NCBI GenBank assembly: GCA_021323265.1
Contig: JAJTCO010000032.1
Span: 1 to 50,631, forward strand
DNA length: 50,631 bases
Source: Pseudoduganella sp.
Lineage (GTDB): Bacteria; Pseudomonadota; Gammaproteobacteria; Burkholderiales; Burkholderiaceae_D
Reading direction: 5' to 3'
Part shown: positions 8,709-16,056 of the stretch, piece after piece
Layout of the letters: every line of letters begins with the position of its first letter
Numbering within the stretch: position 1 is the stretch's first letter
The notes under the pieces: generated by a model
The model's input: only the letters and a program-made list of their open reading frames with translations
What the model was told of the DNA's origin: nothing
Databases searched by the model: none
Translations under genes and position numbers: made by a program

Positions 8709-8970
8709 GATGATCACCTTGTCGGTGGACGGCCGCAGCACCAGCGTTGCCGCCGGCACGTCGGTGGCCGCGGCCATCGCCATCGCCGCCGCGCGCGCGG
8801 CCGGGCCGGGCGTGACGCGCCGCTCGGTGGGCGGGCAGCTGCGCGCGCCGCTGTGCGGCATGGGCGTATGCCAGGAGTGCCGCGTCACCGTCAACGGGCG
8901 CGCGCATGTGCTGTCCTGCCAGACGCTGTGCGCGCCGGGCATGGATGTGCAGACAGGGGGCGCGCCATGA
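8701..8970 (+). CDS. (2Fe-2S)-binding subunit of D-hydroxyproline dehydrogenase
   Basis: An 89-residue ferredoxin-fold protein. The cluster cysteines are in PLCGMGVCQECRVTV, a C-x4-C-x2-C pattern, with the fourth in VLSCQTLC. The length and the fold match the small gamma subunit of opine/hydroxyproline dehydrogenases. It would carry electrons between the DAO-type subunit and the FAD/NAD subunit. Its ATG lies within the last codons of the upstream gene and its end overlaps the next gene by 4 bases, supporting stoichiometric production of a heteromeric complex. Confidence 0.9.
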   Translation: MPEMITLSVDGRSTSVAAGTSVAAAIAIAAARAAGPGVTRRSVGGQLRAPLCGMGVCQECRVTVNGRAHVLSCQTLCAPGMDVQTGGAP

Positions 8971-10241
8971 CGCAGCATTTCGATATCGTGGTTGTCGGCG
9001 CGGGGCCGGCCGGCCTGGCGGCGGCGCACGCGGCGGCCAGCGCTACGGCGCGCAGCAAGGTCGCCATCATCGACGACAACCCGCTGTCCGGCGGCCAGAT
9101 CTGGCGCGGCGGCGCGGCGCAGCAGCATGACCGGCGCGCCCGCGCGCTGTGGCAGGCGCTGGAACAGGCGGACAACGTCACCTTCCTGCCCGCCACCCGC
9201 GTGCTGATGCAGGTGCAGCCGGGAGCGCTGCTGGTGCAAAATGCGCGGCAGGCGGACACCATCGGCTACCAGAAACTGGTCCTGGCCACCGGCGCGCGCG
9301 AACTGCTGCTGCCGTTCCCTGGCTGGACCCTGCCTGGCGTGAGCGGTGCCGGCGGGCTGCAGGCGCTGGCGAAGGGCGGCTACCCGGTAGAGGGCAAGCG
9401 CGTCGTCGTCGCCGGCAGCGGCCCCCTGCTGCTGGCGGTGGCGGCCACGCTGCGGGAGCGCGGCGCCACGGTCGCGGCCATCGTCGAACAGGCGGGCCTG
9501 CCTGCGCTGGCGCGCTTCGCGGCCGGCCTGGCGCTGACGCCCTCGAAAGCGCTGCAGGCGCTGCGCCTGGGCGCGGCTCTGCGCGGCATCCCTTACTACA
9601 CCGACAGCTACGTCAGTGCCGCCTGCGGCACGGACAGCCTGGACGCGGTCCTGGTCCAGCACAAGGGCGCCAGCCTGGACATCGCCTGCGACTACCTGGC
9701 CTGCGGCTACGGCCTGCTGCCCAACACGGAACTGGCGCTGGCCCTTGGCTGCGCGGTCGAAGCCGGCGCGGTCAGCACCGACCCATGGCAGTACACCAGC
9801 GTGGCCAACATCCTTTGCGCCGGCGAAGGCACGGGCGTGGGCGGCGTCGACCTGGCCCTGGTGGAAGGGCGCATTGCCGGCCTGGCAGCGACCGGCCGCG
9901 CCAGCGAGGCCCAGGCCCACTTCGGCGAACGCGACGCCTGGCGCCGCTTTGCCGCGCGCCTGGCGCGCACGTTCGCCCCGCGCGCCGAGCTGCGCACGCT
10001 GGCGCTGCCCGACACCATCGTCTGCCGCTGCGAAGACGTGTGCCACGGCGAACTGCGCGAGCACCCGGGCTGGCGCAGCGCCAAGCTGCACACCCGCTGC
10101 GGCATGGGCCCTTGCCAGGGCCGCGTCTGCGGCAGCGCAACCGATTTCCTGTATGGATGGCGTCCGGACGCCGTGCGTACACCGATCTGGCCGGCACGTG
10201 CCGGCAGCATCATTACCCTCGAACCTCACAAGGAGACTTGA
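8967..10241 (+). CDS. NAD(P)/FAD-dependent oxidoreductase, alpha subunit of D-hydroxyproline dehydrogenase
   Basis: A 424-residue flavoprotein with an N-terminal FAD motif DIVVVGAGPAGLAAAHAAAS (residues 6-25), the GGQIWRGG loop, and a second nucleotide-binding segment VVVAGSGPLLLAVAATL near residue 148. The C-terminus carries a BFD-like [2Fe-2S] domain: IVCRCEDVCHGEL followed by TRCGMGPCQGRVCG, which supplies four cysteines. This is the usual architecture of the alpha subunit of D-hydroxyproline and octopine/nopaline dehydrogenases. It overlaps the small iron-sulfur subunit gene by 4 bases. Its stop is immediately before the deaminase start. Confidence 0.9.
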   Translation: MTQHFDIVVVGAGPAGLAAAHAAASATARSKVAIIDDNPLSGGQIWRGGAAQQHDRRARALWQALEQADNVTFLPATRVLMQVQPGALLVQNARQADTIGYQKLVLATGARELLLPFPGWTLPGVSGAGGLQALAKGGYPVEGKRVVVAGSGPLLLAVAATLRERGATVAAIVEQAGLPALARFAAGLALTPSKALQALRLGAALRGIPYYTDSYVSAACGTDSLDAVLVQHKGASLDIACDYLACGYGLLPNTELALALGCAVEAGAVSTDPWQYTSVANILCAGEGTGVGGVDLALVEGRIAGLAATGRASEAQAHFGERDAWRRFAARLARTFAPRAELRTLALPDTIVCRCEDVCHGELREHPGWRSAKLHTRCGMGPCQGRVCGSATDFLYGWRPDAVRTPIWPARAGSIITLEPHKET

Positions 10242-10242
10242 A

Positions 10243-11154
10243 ATGGCAGCAATCAAATGGGAAGGCGTATTCCCTGCAGTAACCACCAAATTCCACGCGA
10301 ATGAGGAACTGGACCACGCAGAGATGGAGAAGCACTTCTCCTTCATGATCGACAGCGGCTGCCACGGCCTGGTCACCTGCGGTTCGCTGGGCGAAGCCAG
10401 CACCTTGTCCTTCGAAGAAAAGCTGGCCGTCGCCAAAACCGCCGTGAAGGTGGCCAACGGCCGCGTGCCGGTGCTGGCCAACGTCAGCGAAACGCGCACC
10501 GCCAACGCCGAGCGCTATGTGCAGGAAGCGCGCGACCTGGGCGTGGACGGCTTCATGGTGATGCCGTCCGTGCTGTACGCGGCCGACGCCTACGAGGCCA
10601 AAGCCAACCTGCGCACCATCGCCAAGGCCGCCAAGCTGCCGATCATGGTGTACAACAACCCGGTGACCTACAAGGTCGACCTGACCCCGGCCGACTTCAA
10701 GGAGCTGGCCGACTGCGAAGAGCTGGAAGCGATCAAGGAATCGACCGACAACATCCGCCGCGTGACCGACCTGCGCAACGTGGTGGGCGACCGCTACGCG
10801 ATCTTCATGGGCGTGGACGACCTGTCCTTCGAAGGCCTGGCGGTGGGCGCCGACGGCCTGCTGGCCGGCCTGGTGGTGGCCTTCCCGAAAGAGACCGTGG
10901 CCCTGTACAAGCTGATGAAGGCCGGCCGCTACGCCGAAGCGCTGAAGCTGTACCAGTGGTTCATGCCGCTGCTGCACCTCGACGTATCGACCAAGCTGGT
11001 GCAAAATCTGAAACTGGTGGAAGCGCTGGCGGGCGTCGGCAACGAAAACGTACGCCGTCCGCGCCAGCCGCTGCGCGGCGCCGACCGCGAGTTCGTGGTG
11101 CAAGTGGTGCAGCAGGCCATGGCAACCCGTCCCGACGTCAGCGCTTACCTGTAA
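10243..11154 (+). CDS. 1-pyrroline-4-hydroxy-2-carboxylate deaminase (DapA/NAL superfamily)
   Basis: A 303-residue TIM-barrel aldolase-family enzyme. The N-terminus GVFPAVTTKF and TCGSLGEASTLSFEEK correspond to the first strand and the substrate loop of the dihydrodipicolinate synthase family. The tyrosine is in MVYNNPVTYKVD, and the Schiff-base lysine is in EAIKESTDNIRR near residue 165. Operon context makes it the deaminase that converts pyrroline-4-hydroxy-2-carboxylate to 2-oxoglutarate semialdehyde, rather than a lysine-biosynthetic DapA. An AGGAGA ribosome site (10230-10235) precedes the ATG. The following pathway enzyme, 2-oxoglutarate semialdehyde dehydrogenase, is not in this window. 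Confidence 0.88.
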   Translation: MAAIKWEGVFPAVTTKFHANEELDHAEMEKHFSFMIDSGCHGLVTCGSLGEASTLSFEEKLAVAKTAVKVANGRVPVLANVSETRTANAERYVQEARDLGVDGFMVMPSVLYAADAYEAKANLRTIAKAAKLPIMVYNNPVTYKVDLTPADFKELADCEELEAIKESTDNIRRVTDLRNVVGDRYAIFMGVDDLSFEGLAVGADGLLAGLVVAFPKETVALYKLMKAGRYAEALKLYQWFMPLLHLDVSTKLVQNLKLVEALAGVGNENVRRPRQPLRGADREFVVQVVQQAMATRPDVSAYL

Positions 11155-11178
11155 GGATCCAAACCATGCCGAGGACGA

Positions 11179-11928
11179 ATGCCGATCAACTATGCCAGAC
11201 GCCTGACCGGGCGGCAGCGCGCCGCCCAGGCTAATCGCCACCTCGGCATCGCCCTGGCCTTCGTGGCCGGGGCGGCCAACGCCGGCGGCTTCCTGGCCGT
11301 GCGGCAGTACACCTCCCACATGACCGGCATCCTGTCGGCCGCGGCCGACGACCTGGCGCTGGGCGCCATCGAAGCGGCCTTCGACTGCGCCGGCGCCTTG
11401 CTGGCCTTCCTGGCCGGCGCCGCCTGCTGCGCCGTCATGGTCAATTTCGCCCGTCGCCGCCAGCTGCACAGCGAGTTCGCGCTGCCCTTGCTGCTGGAAG
11501 CGGTCCTGCTGCTGGCGTTCGGCGTGCTCGGCGCGCGCCTGCAGGCGATCGACGTGCTGGTGCTGCCGGCCACGGTGACGCTGCTGTGCTTCATGATGGG
11601 CTTGCAGAACGCGGTCATCACCAAGCTCTCCAACGCGGAAATCCGCACCACCCACATGACCGGCATCATCACCGACCTGGGCATCGAGGCCGGCAAGGCC
11701 TGCTACTGGAACCGCGACGGGCAGGCCGTGCCGCGCGTGGCGGCCGACTGGAAGCGCGTGCGCATCCTCGCCGCCCTGGTGGCAGCCTTCTTTGCCGGCG
11801 CCCTGGCCGGCGCCTTCGGTTTCAAGGCGATCGGCTTCGGCGCGACCTTGCCGCTGGCGTGCCTGCTGCTGGCGCTGGCCGCGGTGCCGATCTACGACGA
11901 CCTGGTGGGGCGCCAGCACCACCATTGA
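11179..11928 (+). CDS. DUF1275 (YoaK-like) integral membrane protein
   Basis: A 249-residue inner-membrane protein with about six hydrophobic segments. The family hallmark is near the N-terminus: GAANAGGFLAVRQYTSHMTG, repeated in part as TTHMTGIITDLGIEAG near residue 155. The function of the family is not established; several members sit beside catabolic or stress genes. It lies 24 bases downstream of the deaminase gene, so it may be the last gene of the hydroxyproline operon, and a transport role would then be worth considering; this is only positional inference. The start ATG at 11179 follows a GAGGAC sequence. Confidence 0.85.
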   Translation: MPINYARRLTGRQRAAQANRHLGIALAFVAGAANAGGFLAVRQYTSHMTGILSAAADDLALGAIEAAFDCAGALLAFLAGAACCAVMVNFARRRQLHSEFALPLLLEAVLLLAFGVLGARLQAIDVLVLPATVTLLCFMMGLQNAVITKLSNAEIRTTHMTGIITDLGIEAGKACYWNRDGQAVPRVAADWKRVRILAALVAAFFAGALAGAFGFKAIGFGATLPLACLLLALAAVPIYDDLVGRQHHH

Positions 11929-11934
11929 GAGGCG

Positions 11935-12339
11935 TCAGCCCTCGCGGAACACCAGCACCGGGATCTTGCTGTGCGTGAGCACCTTCTGCGTCTGGCTGCC
12001 CAGCACCAGGCTGGCCAGGCCGCTGCGCCCGCGCGACGCCATGGCAATTAGGTCGCAGCCGCGCTGCAGGGCGGTGGCGACGATGGCCGCGTGGGGATGT
12101 TCGGCATGCACTTGTAGCGTGGTGCAGTGCACGTGCAGCGTGCCGGCCTGGCGCGCGATATCGGCCAGGATCGGGCTGTGCGCCGGTTCGGCGGGGGCGC
12201 TGACCAGCGCCGGTTCTTCCGGCAGCACGTGCACGGCGGTGACGCGGGCGCCGCTTTCGCGGGCCATGCGCAGGGCGGCGTTGACAGCCAGCTGGGAGGC
12301 GGCGGAACCGTCGCTTGGGATGAGGATGTGGCGAAACAT
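11935..12339 (-). CDS. universal stress protein (UspA family)
   Basis: A complete 134-residue single-domain UspA protein. It begins MFRHILIPSDGSAAS and ends with the ATP-binding glycine signature GRSGLASLVLGSQTQKVL, fitting G-2x-G-9x-G-S/T, so ATP binding is expected. The central strand CDLIAMASRGR is typical. It converges on the DUF1275 gene, with 6 bases between the stop codons. The first stress protein gene at 1-186 encodes a closely similar N-terminus, so the window holds two paralogues. The start lies at the ATG complementary to 12337-12339, preceded by AAAGGAGAT. Confidence 0.95.
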   Translation of the reverse strand: MFRHILIPSDGSAASQLAVNAALRMARESGARVTAVHVLPEEPALVSAPAEPAHSPILADIARQAGTLHVHCTTLQVHAEHPHAAIVATALQRGCDLIAMASRGRSGLASLVLGSQTQKVLTHSKIPVLVFREG

Positions 12340-12423
12340 CGGACTTAATCTCCTTTTTGGAGCAGCAGTCTAAGTGTCCCGCCACTTTTCGGCAACCGGG
12401 CGTGCGGCGCGCGTGTCGCCAAG

Positions 12424-12879
12424 CTAGATGGATTGCTCCTGCAGCAGGCGCGCCAGCTCCACCCGCAGGCAGGCGTGCGGCGGCGCGCTATGGGGATGGG
12501 CGGCCCGTTCGAAGGCCACCGCCAGCGGCAGGTCCATGGCGCTCAGGTGGCCGAGGAACCAGCGCGGCAGGCGCTCCAGCAGGACGCGCGCGCTCTGCAC
12601 GTCGCCTTGCGCCACGGGCAGGGCATGCTGCAGGGCCGCCAGTGCGCGGCGGTGGGCGGCGCGGTGATCATGGTCGGTGGGGTAGTGCAGGTGGTCCATC
12701 ATGGCTTCCTCCGCCGCGAAGTCGGCGGCCAGGGCTGCCAGGAGGTCGGCGATGCGCCGCGGCAGCGACCCGGCGTCGGCATCGATGGTGGCGTGGATGG
12801 CTTGCAGCAGGGTGCGGTGGGAAGCGTCCATCTCGGCGATCCCCGTTTCGAGCAGCGAACTCCATTCCAGTCGTTGCAT
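12424..12879 (-). CDS. bacteriohemerythrin-like protein with altered metal ligand set
   Basis: A 151-residue four-helix hemerythrin-type protein. Recognisable pieces are EMDASHRTLLQAI (first ligand His), EEAMMDHLHYPTDHDHRAAH (Glu plus two His) and the closing FLGHLSAMDLPLA (His and Asp). In canonical bacteriohemerythrins the segment before EE reads HFxxEE, whereas here it reads DFAAEE, so one iron-ligand His is replaced by Asp. Oxygen binding at a standard di-iron site is therefore uncertain. The start at 12879 is preceded by an AAGGAGAT ribosome site; an upstream in-frame ATG at 12933 is less likely. It is divergent from the SDR gene. Confidence 0.82.
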   Translation of the reverse strand: MQRLEWSSLLETGIAEMDASHRTLLQAIHATIDADAGSLPRRIADLLAALAADFAAEEAMMDHLHYPTDHDHRAAHRRALAALQHALPVAQGDVQSARVLLERLPRWFLGHLSAMDLPLAVAFERAAHPHSAPPHACLRVELARLLQEQSI

Positions 12880-12959
12880 GGCTATCTCCTTGTTAATCCG
12901 GCCAGTCTGGACCGCACGCGGCCTGCTTTCCATGAACTAGATCAATTACAATTCGTCGC

Positions 12960-13700
12960 ATGGAAAAAGTTCTCATCGTGACGGGCGCCAGCCGAGGCAT
13001 CGGCGCCGCAATTGCCCGCCAGGCCGCCGCCGACGGCTGGGCCGTGGCCGTGAACTACCAGCGCGACGCCGCCGCGGCGGCGCAGGTGGTGGCGCAGATC
13101 GAGGCGGCCGGCGGGCGCGCCCTGGCCGTCCAGGCGGACGTGGCGCGCGACGAGGACATCGAACGCCTGTTTGCCACCGTCGAGGGCGCGCTGGGCCCCG
13201 TGTCGGGACTGGTCAACAATGCCGGCATCACCGGCGGCCTGGGCAGTTTCGCCGACGCCACCCCGGCTACCATCGAGCAAGTGTTCCGCATTAACGTGCT
13301 GGGACTGATGCAGTGCAGCCGGCGCGCCCTGGCGGCGTTCCGTGCGCACGGGCAGGGCGGCGTGATCGTCAACATCAGTTCGACCGCGGCAACTGCCGGC
13401 AGCCCGCACGAGTACGTGGCCTACGCCGCCAGCAAGGCGGCAGTCGACACCTTCACCATGGGCCTGGGCAAGGAAGTGGCGGCGCAAGGCATCCGCGTGT
13501 GCGGCGTGGCGCCGGGCACCACCCAGACCGACATCCACGCCAGTTCGGGCGACGCCGGACGCCCGGCGCGCGTGGCCGGGCGCATTCCGATGCTGCGCGT
13601 GGGCGAGCCGGAAGAAATCGCCGAAGCGGCGGTGTGGCTGCTGTCGCCGGCGGCGCGCTACATCACCGGCACCACGCTGCGCGTGGCCGGCGGCGCCTGA
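12960..13700 (+). CDS. short-chain dehydrogenase/reductase (SDR)
   Basis: A 246-residue classical SDR. It has the NAD(P) motif TGASRGIGAAIA at residues 9-20, NNAG near residue 85, the catalytic Ser in VNISSTAATAG and the catalytic pair in YAASKAA. The C-terminal TGTTLRVAGGA matches the usual family end. The basic residue in TGASRG favours NADPH. The closest named relatives by motif are FabG-like oxidoreductases, but it is not next to fatty acid genes, so its substrate is unknown. The stop abuts the stop of the convergent Nudix gene with no gap. Confidence 0.93.
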   Translation: MEKVLIVTGASRGIGAAIARQAAADGWAVAVNYQRDAAAAAQVVAQIEAAGGRALAVQADVARDEDIERLFATVEGALGPVSGLVNNAGITGGLGSFADATPATIEQVFRINVLGLMQCSRRALAAFRAHGQGGVIVNISSTAATAGSPHEYVAYAASKAAVDTFTMGLGKEVAAQGIRVCGVAPGTTQTDIHASSGDAGRPARVAGRIPMLRVGEPEEIAEAAVWLLSPAARYITGTTLRVAGGA

Positions 13701-14120
13701 TCACCAGGTGATCGACAGCAGGCGCGACGCCATGCGCGGCCAGCACAGCGTGCTCAATTCCGCGCGCGCGGCCCAGCGGAAGCCATCGGCTTCCGGCGTC
13801 GGTACGCCGGTACGCTGGTGGGGAAAGAAGCTGGTGCAGCGCAGATGCTCCAGGCTGCACAACGCGTCGCCGGTTTCCACCTTGAACAGGTGCAGGCGCT
13901 TGTCCGGCCGGTAACTGAATTCACCAAGGTCCTCGAAACGCTCGGCAGCAAAGGCCAGGCCGGCCTCCTCGAACAGCTCGCGCCGGGCCGCTTGCAGCGG
14001 CGTCTCGCCGGCGTCCGGCATGCCCTTGGGAATGTCCCAGTGGGCGGTACCCGTCACATGGCACAGCAGTATCTGGCGGGCTGCATTGACGACCAGGGTG
14101 CCGCAGGAAACTTGCTGCAT
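13701..14120 (-). CDS. Nudix hydrolase
   Basis: A 139-residue single-domain Nudix protein. The Nudix box is complete: GMPDAGETPLQAARRELFEE followed by AGL (about residues 33-55), with the REL-x-EE metal-binding core. It hydrolyses a nucleoside diphosphate linked to another group. The sequence HVTGTAHWDIPKG resembles diadenosine-polyphosphate or general MutT-like enzymes, but substrate cannot be assigned. Upstream (14121-14165) is AT-rich with a small TACC-GTT-GGTA palindrome that could belong to its promoter. Confidence 0.93.
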   Translation of the reverse strand: MQQVSCGTLVVNAARQILLCHVTGTAHWDIPKGMPDAGETPLQAARRELFEEAGLAFAAERFEDLGEFSYRPDKRLHLFKVETGDALCSLEHLRCTSFFPHQRTGVPTPEADGFRWAARAELSTLCWPRMASRLLSITW

Positions 14121-14369
14121 GTCCTTGATTCCTTTGCTTTTTTACTACCGTTGGTAATTACTAAATAGCTAGAAACGGTACTCTACGGAAATTTCTCGAC
14201 AGGCCAGGACGACTGTTATAAAGTGTGAGAATTCAACAGGCGATGCCACGCCGCCGCCCGCTTTGCGCCCCGAATCCCCGGGCGCTGACTTCACAAACAC
14301 CCGCGCACGCATGCCGGCCAGGCCTGCGAGGCCCGGATATTGCCGACGTTTCTTGCCGAGAGTGCCATT

Positions 14370-15620
14370 ATGCCAAAGCTGCACCAGACGCCCATCCTGA
14401 CTGTCGTGGCCGCCATGGCAGCGCAGTTGCTCGCCTGCGCGCCCGCGCACGCCGGGCACCGGGATGGCAGCGCCTGGACCTTTGGCGGATTCGGCACCCT
14501 GAGCGCCGTGCATTCCAGCGAAAAGCTGGCCGACTATTCCGCCAATCCGCTCAATCCGGGCCAGGCCGGCGCCTCGCGCGACTGGAGTGTCGGCGTCGAC
14601 AGCCGCCTGGGCACCCAGCTCGCCTACGACGGCGGCCACTGGTCGGCCGTGCTGCAGGTGGTGGCCGAACGCAACCTCACGCATTCCTGGAAACCAGTGG
14701 TGGAGTGGGCAAATGTGCAATACCAGGTCACGCCGGAACTGAGCCTGCGCCTGGGCCGCATCGCCTTGCCGCTGTTCCTGGCGGGCGACTACCGCAAGGC
14801 CAGCTACGCGCTGACCGGCGTGCGCGCGCCGGTCGAACTGTACGGTGCGCTCCCGATCAGCAATAGCGACGGCATCGACGCCAGCTACCGCTGGAACCTG
14901 GGCGCGCTGAAGAACACGACCCAGGTGTTGTATGGCGGCACCCGGATCCGCCTGACCGACACGCGCAGCGCGCATGCGCACCAGTTGGCCGGCATATCCA
15001 ACACCAGCAGCGTCGGCGCCCTGACCGTGCGCGCCACCGCCCTCAAGGGCGACCTGGAAATGGTGCTGGCGCAAGAGCTGTTCGACGGCCTGCGCCAGTT
15101 CGGCGCGCAGGGCGCGACCCTGGCGCGCCGCTACGAGACGGACCGCAAGCGCGCCACGGTGCTGAGCCTGGGCGCCTCCTACGACCCGGGCGCATGGTTC
15201 GTGATGGGCGAGTTGGGCCGCATCAACGCCCGCTCCTTCCTGGGCGACAAGAGCGCCGGCTACGTCAGCGGGGGCTACCGCTTCGGCAGCGTGACCCCGT
15301 ACGCCACCTTCTCGCGCGTGGTGGCCAACACGCCGATCCACGTCGATGGACTGGACCTGTCCCAGCTGCCGGCACCCTACGTTCCGGCCGCCCGGCGCCT
15401 GAACGCGGAATTGAACGGCCTGCTCAGCATGATCGCGGTGCAGGACAGCACCATCCTGGGCGTGCGCTGGGATGCCGGCAGCAATGTCGCCGTCAAGCTG
15501 CAGTTCGACCATGTGCGGCCGCGCAAGGGCAGCAGCGGCACGCTGGAAAACATCCAGCCGGGCTATCGCTACGGCCGCAGCTTCGGCGTGTTCAGTGCCG
15601 CGGTGGACTTTGTCTTCTGA
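14370..15620 (+). CDS. outer-membrane beta-barrel (porin-like) protein
   Basis: A 416-residue protein with a signal peptide (residues 1-28, ending CAPAHAG). A long series of alternating strands follows, rich in aromatic and Gly residues, and the chain ends AVDFVF with a terminal Phe as required for outer-membrane insertion. It is porin-like in size but not a recognisable OmpC-type porin. I chose the ATG at 14370 because it starts the signal peptide; an in-frame ATG at 14340 precedes it. It is followed after 13 bases by a small periplasmic binding protein gene and then a membrane GGDEF-EAL gene, and the three look like one operon. Confidence 0.82.
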   Translation: MPKLHQTPILTVVAAMAAQLLACAPAHAGHRDGSAWTFGGFGTLSAVHSSEKLADYSANPLNPGQAGASRDWSVGVDSRLGTQLAYDGGHWSAVLQVVAERNLTHSWKPVVEWANVQYQVTPELSLRLGRIALPLFLAGDYRKASYALTGVRAPVELYGALPISNSDGIDASYRWNLGALKNTTQVLYGGTRIRLTDTRSAHAHQLAGISNTSSVGALTVRATALKGDLEMVLAQELFDGLRQFGAQGATLARRYETDRKRATVLSLGASYDPGAWFVMGELGRINARSFLGDKSAGYVSGGYRFGSVTPYATFSRVVANTPIHVDGLDLSQLPAPYVPAARRLNAELNGLLSMIAVQDSTILGVRWDAGSNVAVKLQFDHVRPRKGSSGTLENIQPGYRYGRSFGVFSAAVDFVF

Positions 15621-15633
15621 GCGAGGCCACCCC

Positions 15634-16056
15634 ATGATCAGGAAACTTCTTTGTTGCCTTCTCCTGGGCCTGCTGGCCGGGACCGTCGCCGCCGCCGACC
15701 TGGTGGTGGTGGTGTCGGCGCGCAGCCCCGTCACCACCCTGCGCGCCGAGCAGGTGGCCGACATCTTCCTGTCCGAGGCGACGCGCTTCCCCGACGGCGG
15801 CGAAGCGGTGGCGCTCGACCTGCCGATCGGCTCTCCGCTGCGCGACGAGTTCTACCTGAAGGTGGCCAACCGCAGCCCGGCGCTGATGAAGGCCTACTGG
15901 ACCAAGAAAATCTTCACCGGCCGCGGCCAGCCGCCGCGCGAACTGCCCACTAGCCAGGCCGTGCGCAAGCTGGTGGCCGACAACCCGACGCTGATCGGCT
16001 ACATCGAGCGCGGCGCGCTCGACGCCAGCGTCCGTCCCGTCATGGTGCTGCATTGA
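15634..16056 (+). CDS. small PstS-like periplasmic substrate-binding protein
   Basis: A 140-residue exported protein: signal peptide at residues 1-20 (ending TVAAAD), then DLVVVVSARSPVTTLRAEQV, typical of phosphate ABC transporter binding-protein-like domains. It is about half the size of PstS and lacks an associated permease and ATPase. GYIERGALDASVRPVMVL is the usual end of this short family. In many proteobacteria such short proteins are encoded beside membrane GGDEF or kinase sensors. Here the stop TGA overlaps the TTG start of the GGDEF-EAL gene (ATTGA), so translation is probably coupled. A role as periplasmic input protein for that enzyme is inferred. Confidence 0.82.
   Translation: MIRKLLCCLLLGLLAGTVAAADLVVVVSARSPVTTLRAEQVADIFLSEATRFPDGGEAVALDLPIGSPLRDEFYLKVANRSPALMKAYWTKKIFTGRGQPPRELPTSQAVRKLVADNPTLIGYIERGALDASVRPVMVLH

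Noticed and set aside
7470..10505. A 1011-codon open frame on the minus strand
   Set aside because: It is antisense to four overlapping, well-recognised hydroxyproline genes and its translation is a low-complexity Arg/Gln/Ala/His-rich chain. High GC removes stop codons by chance.
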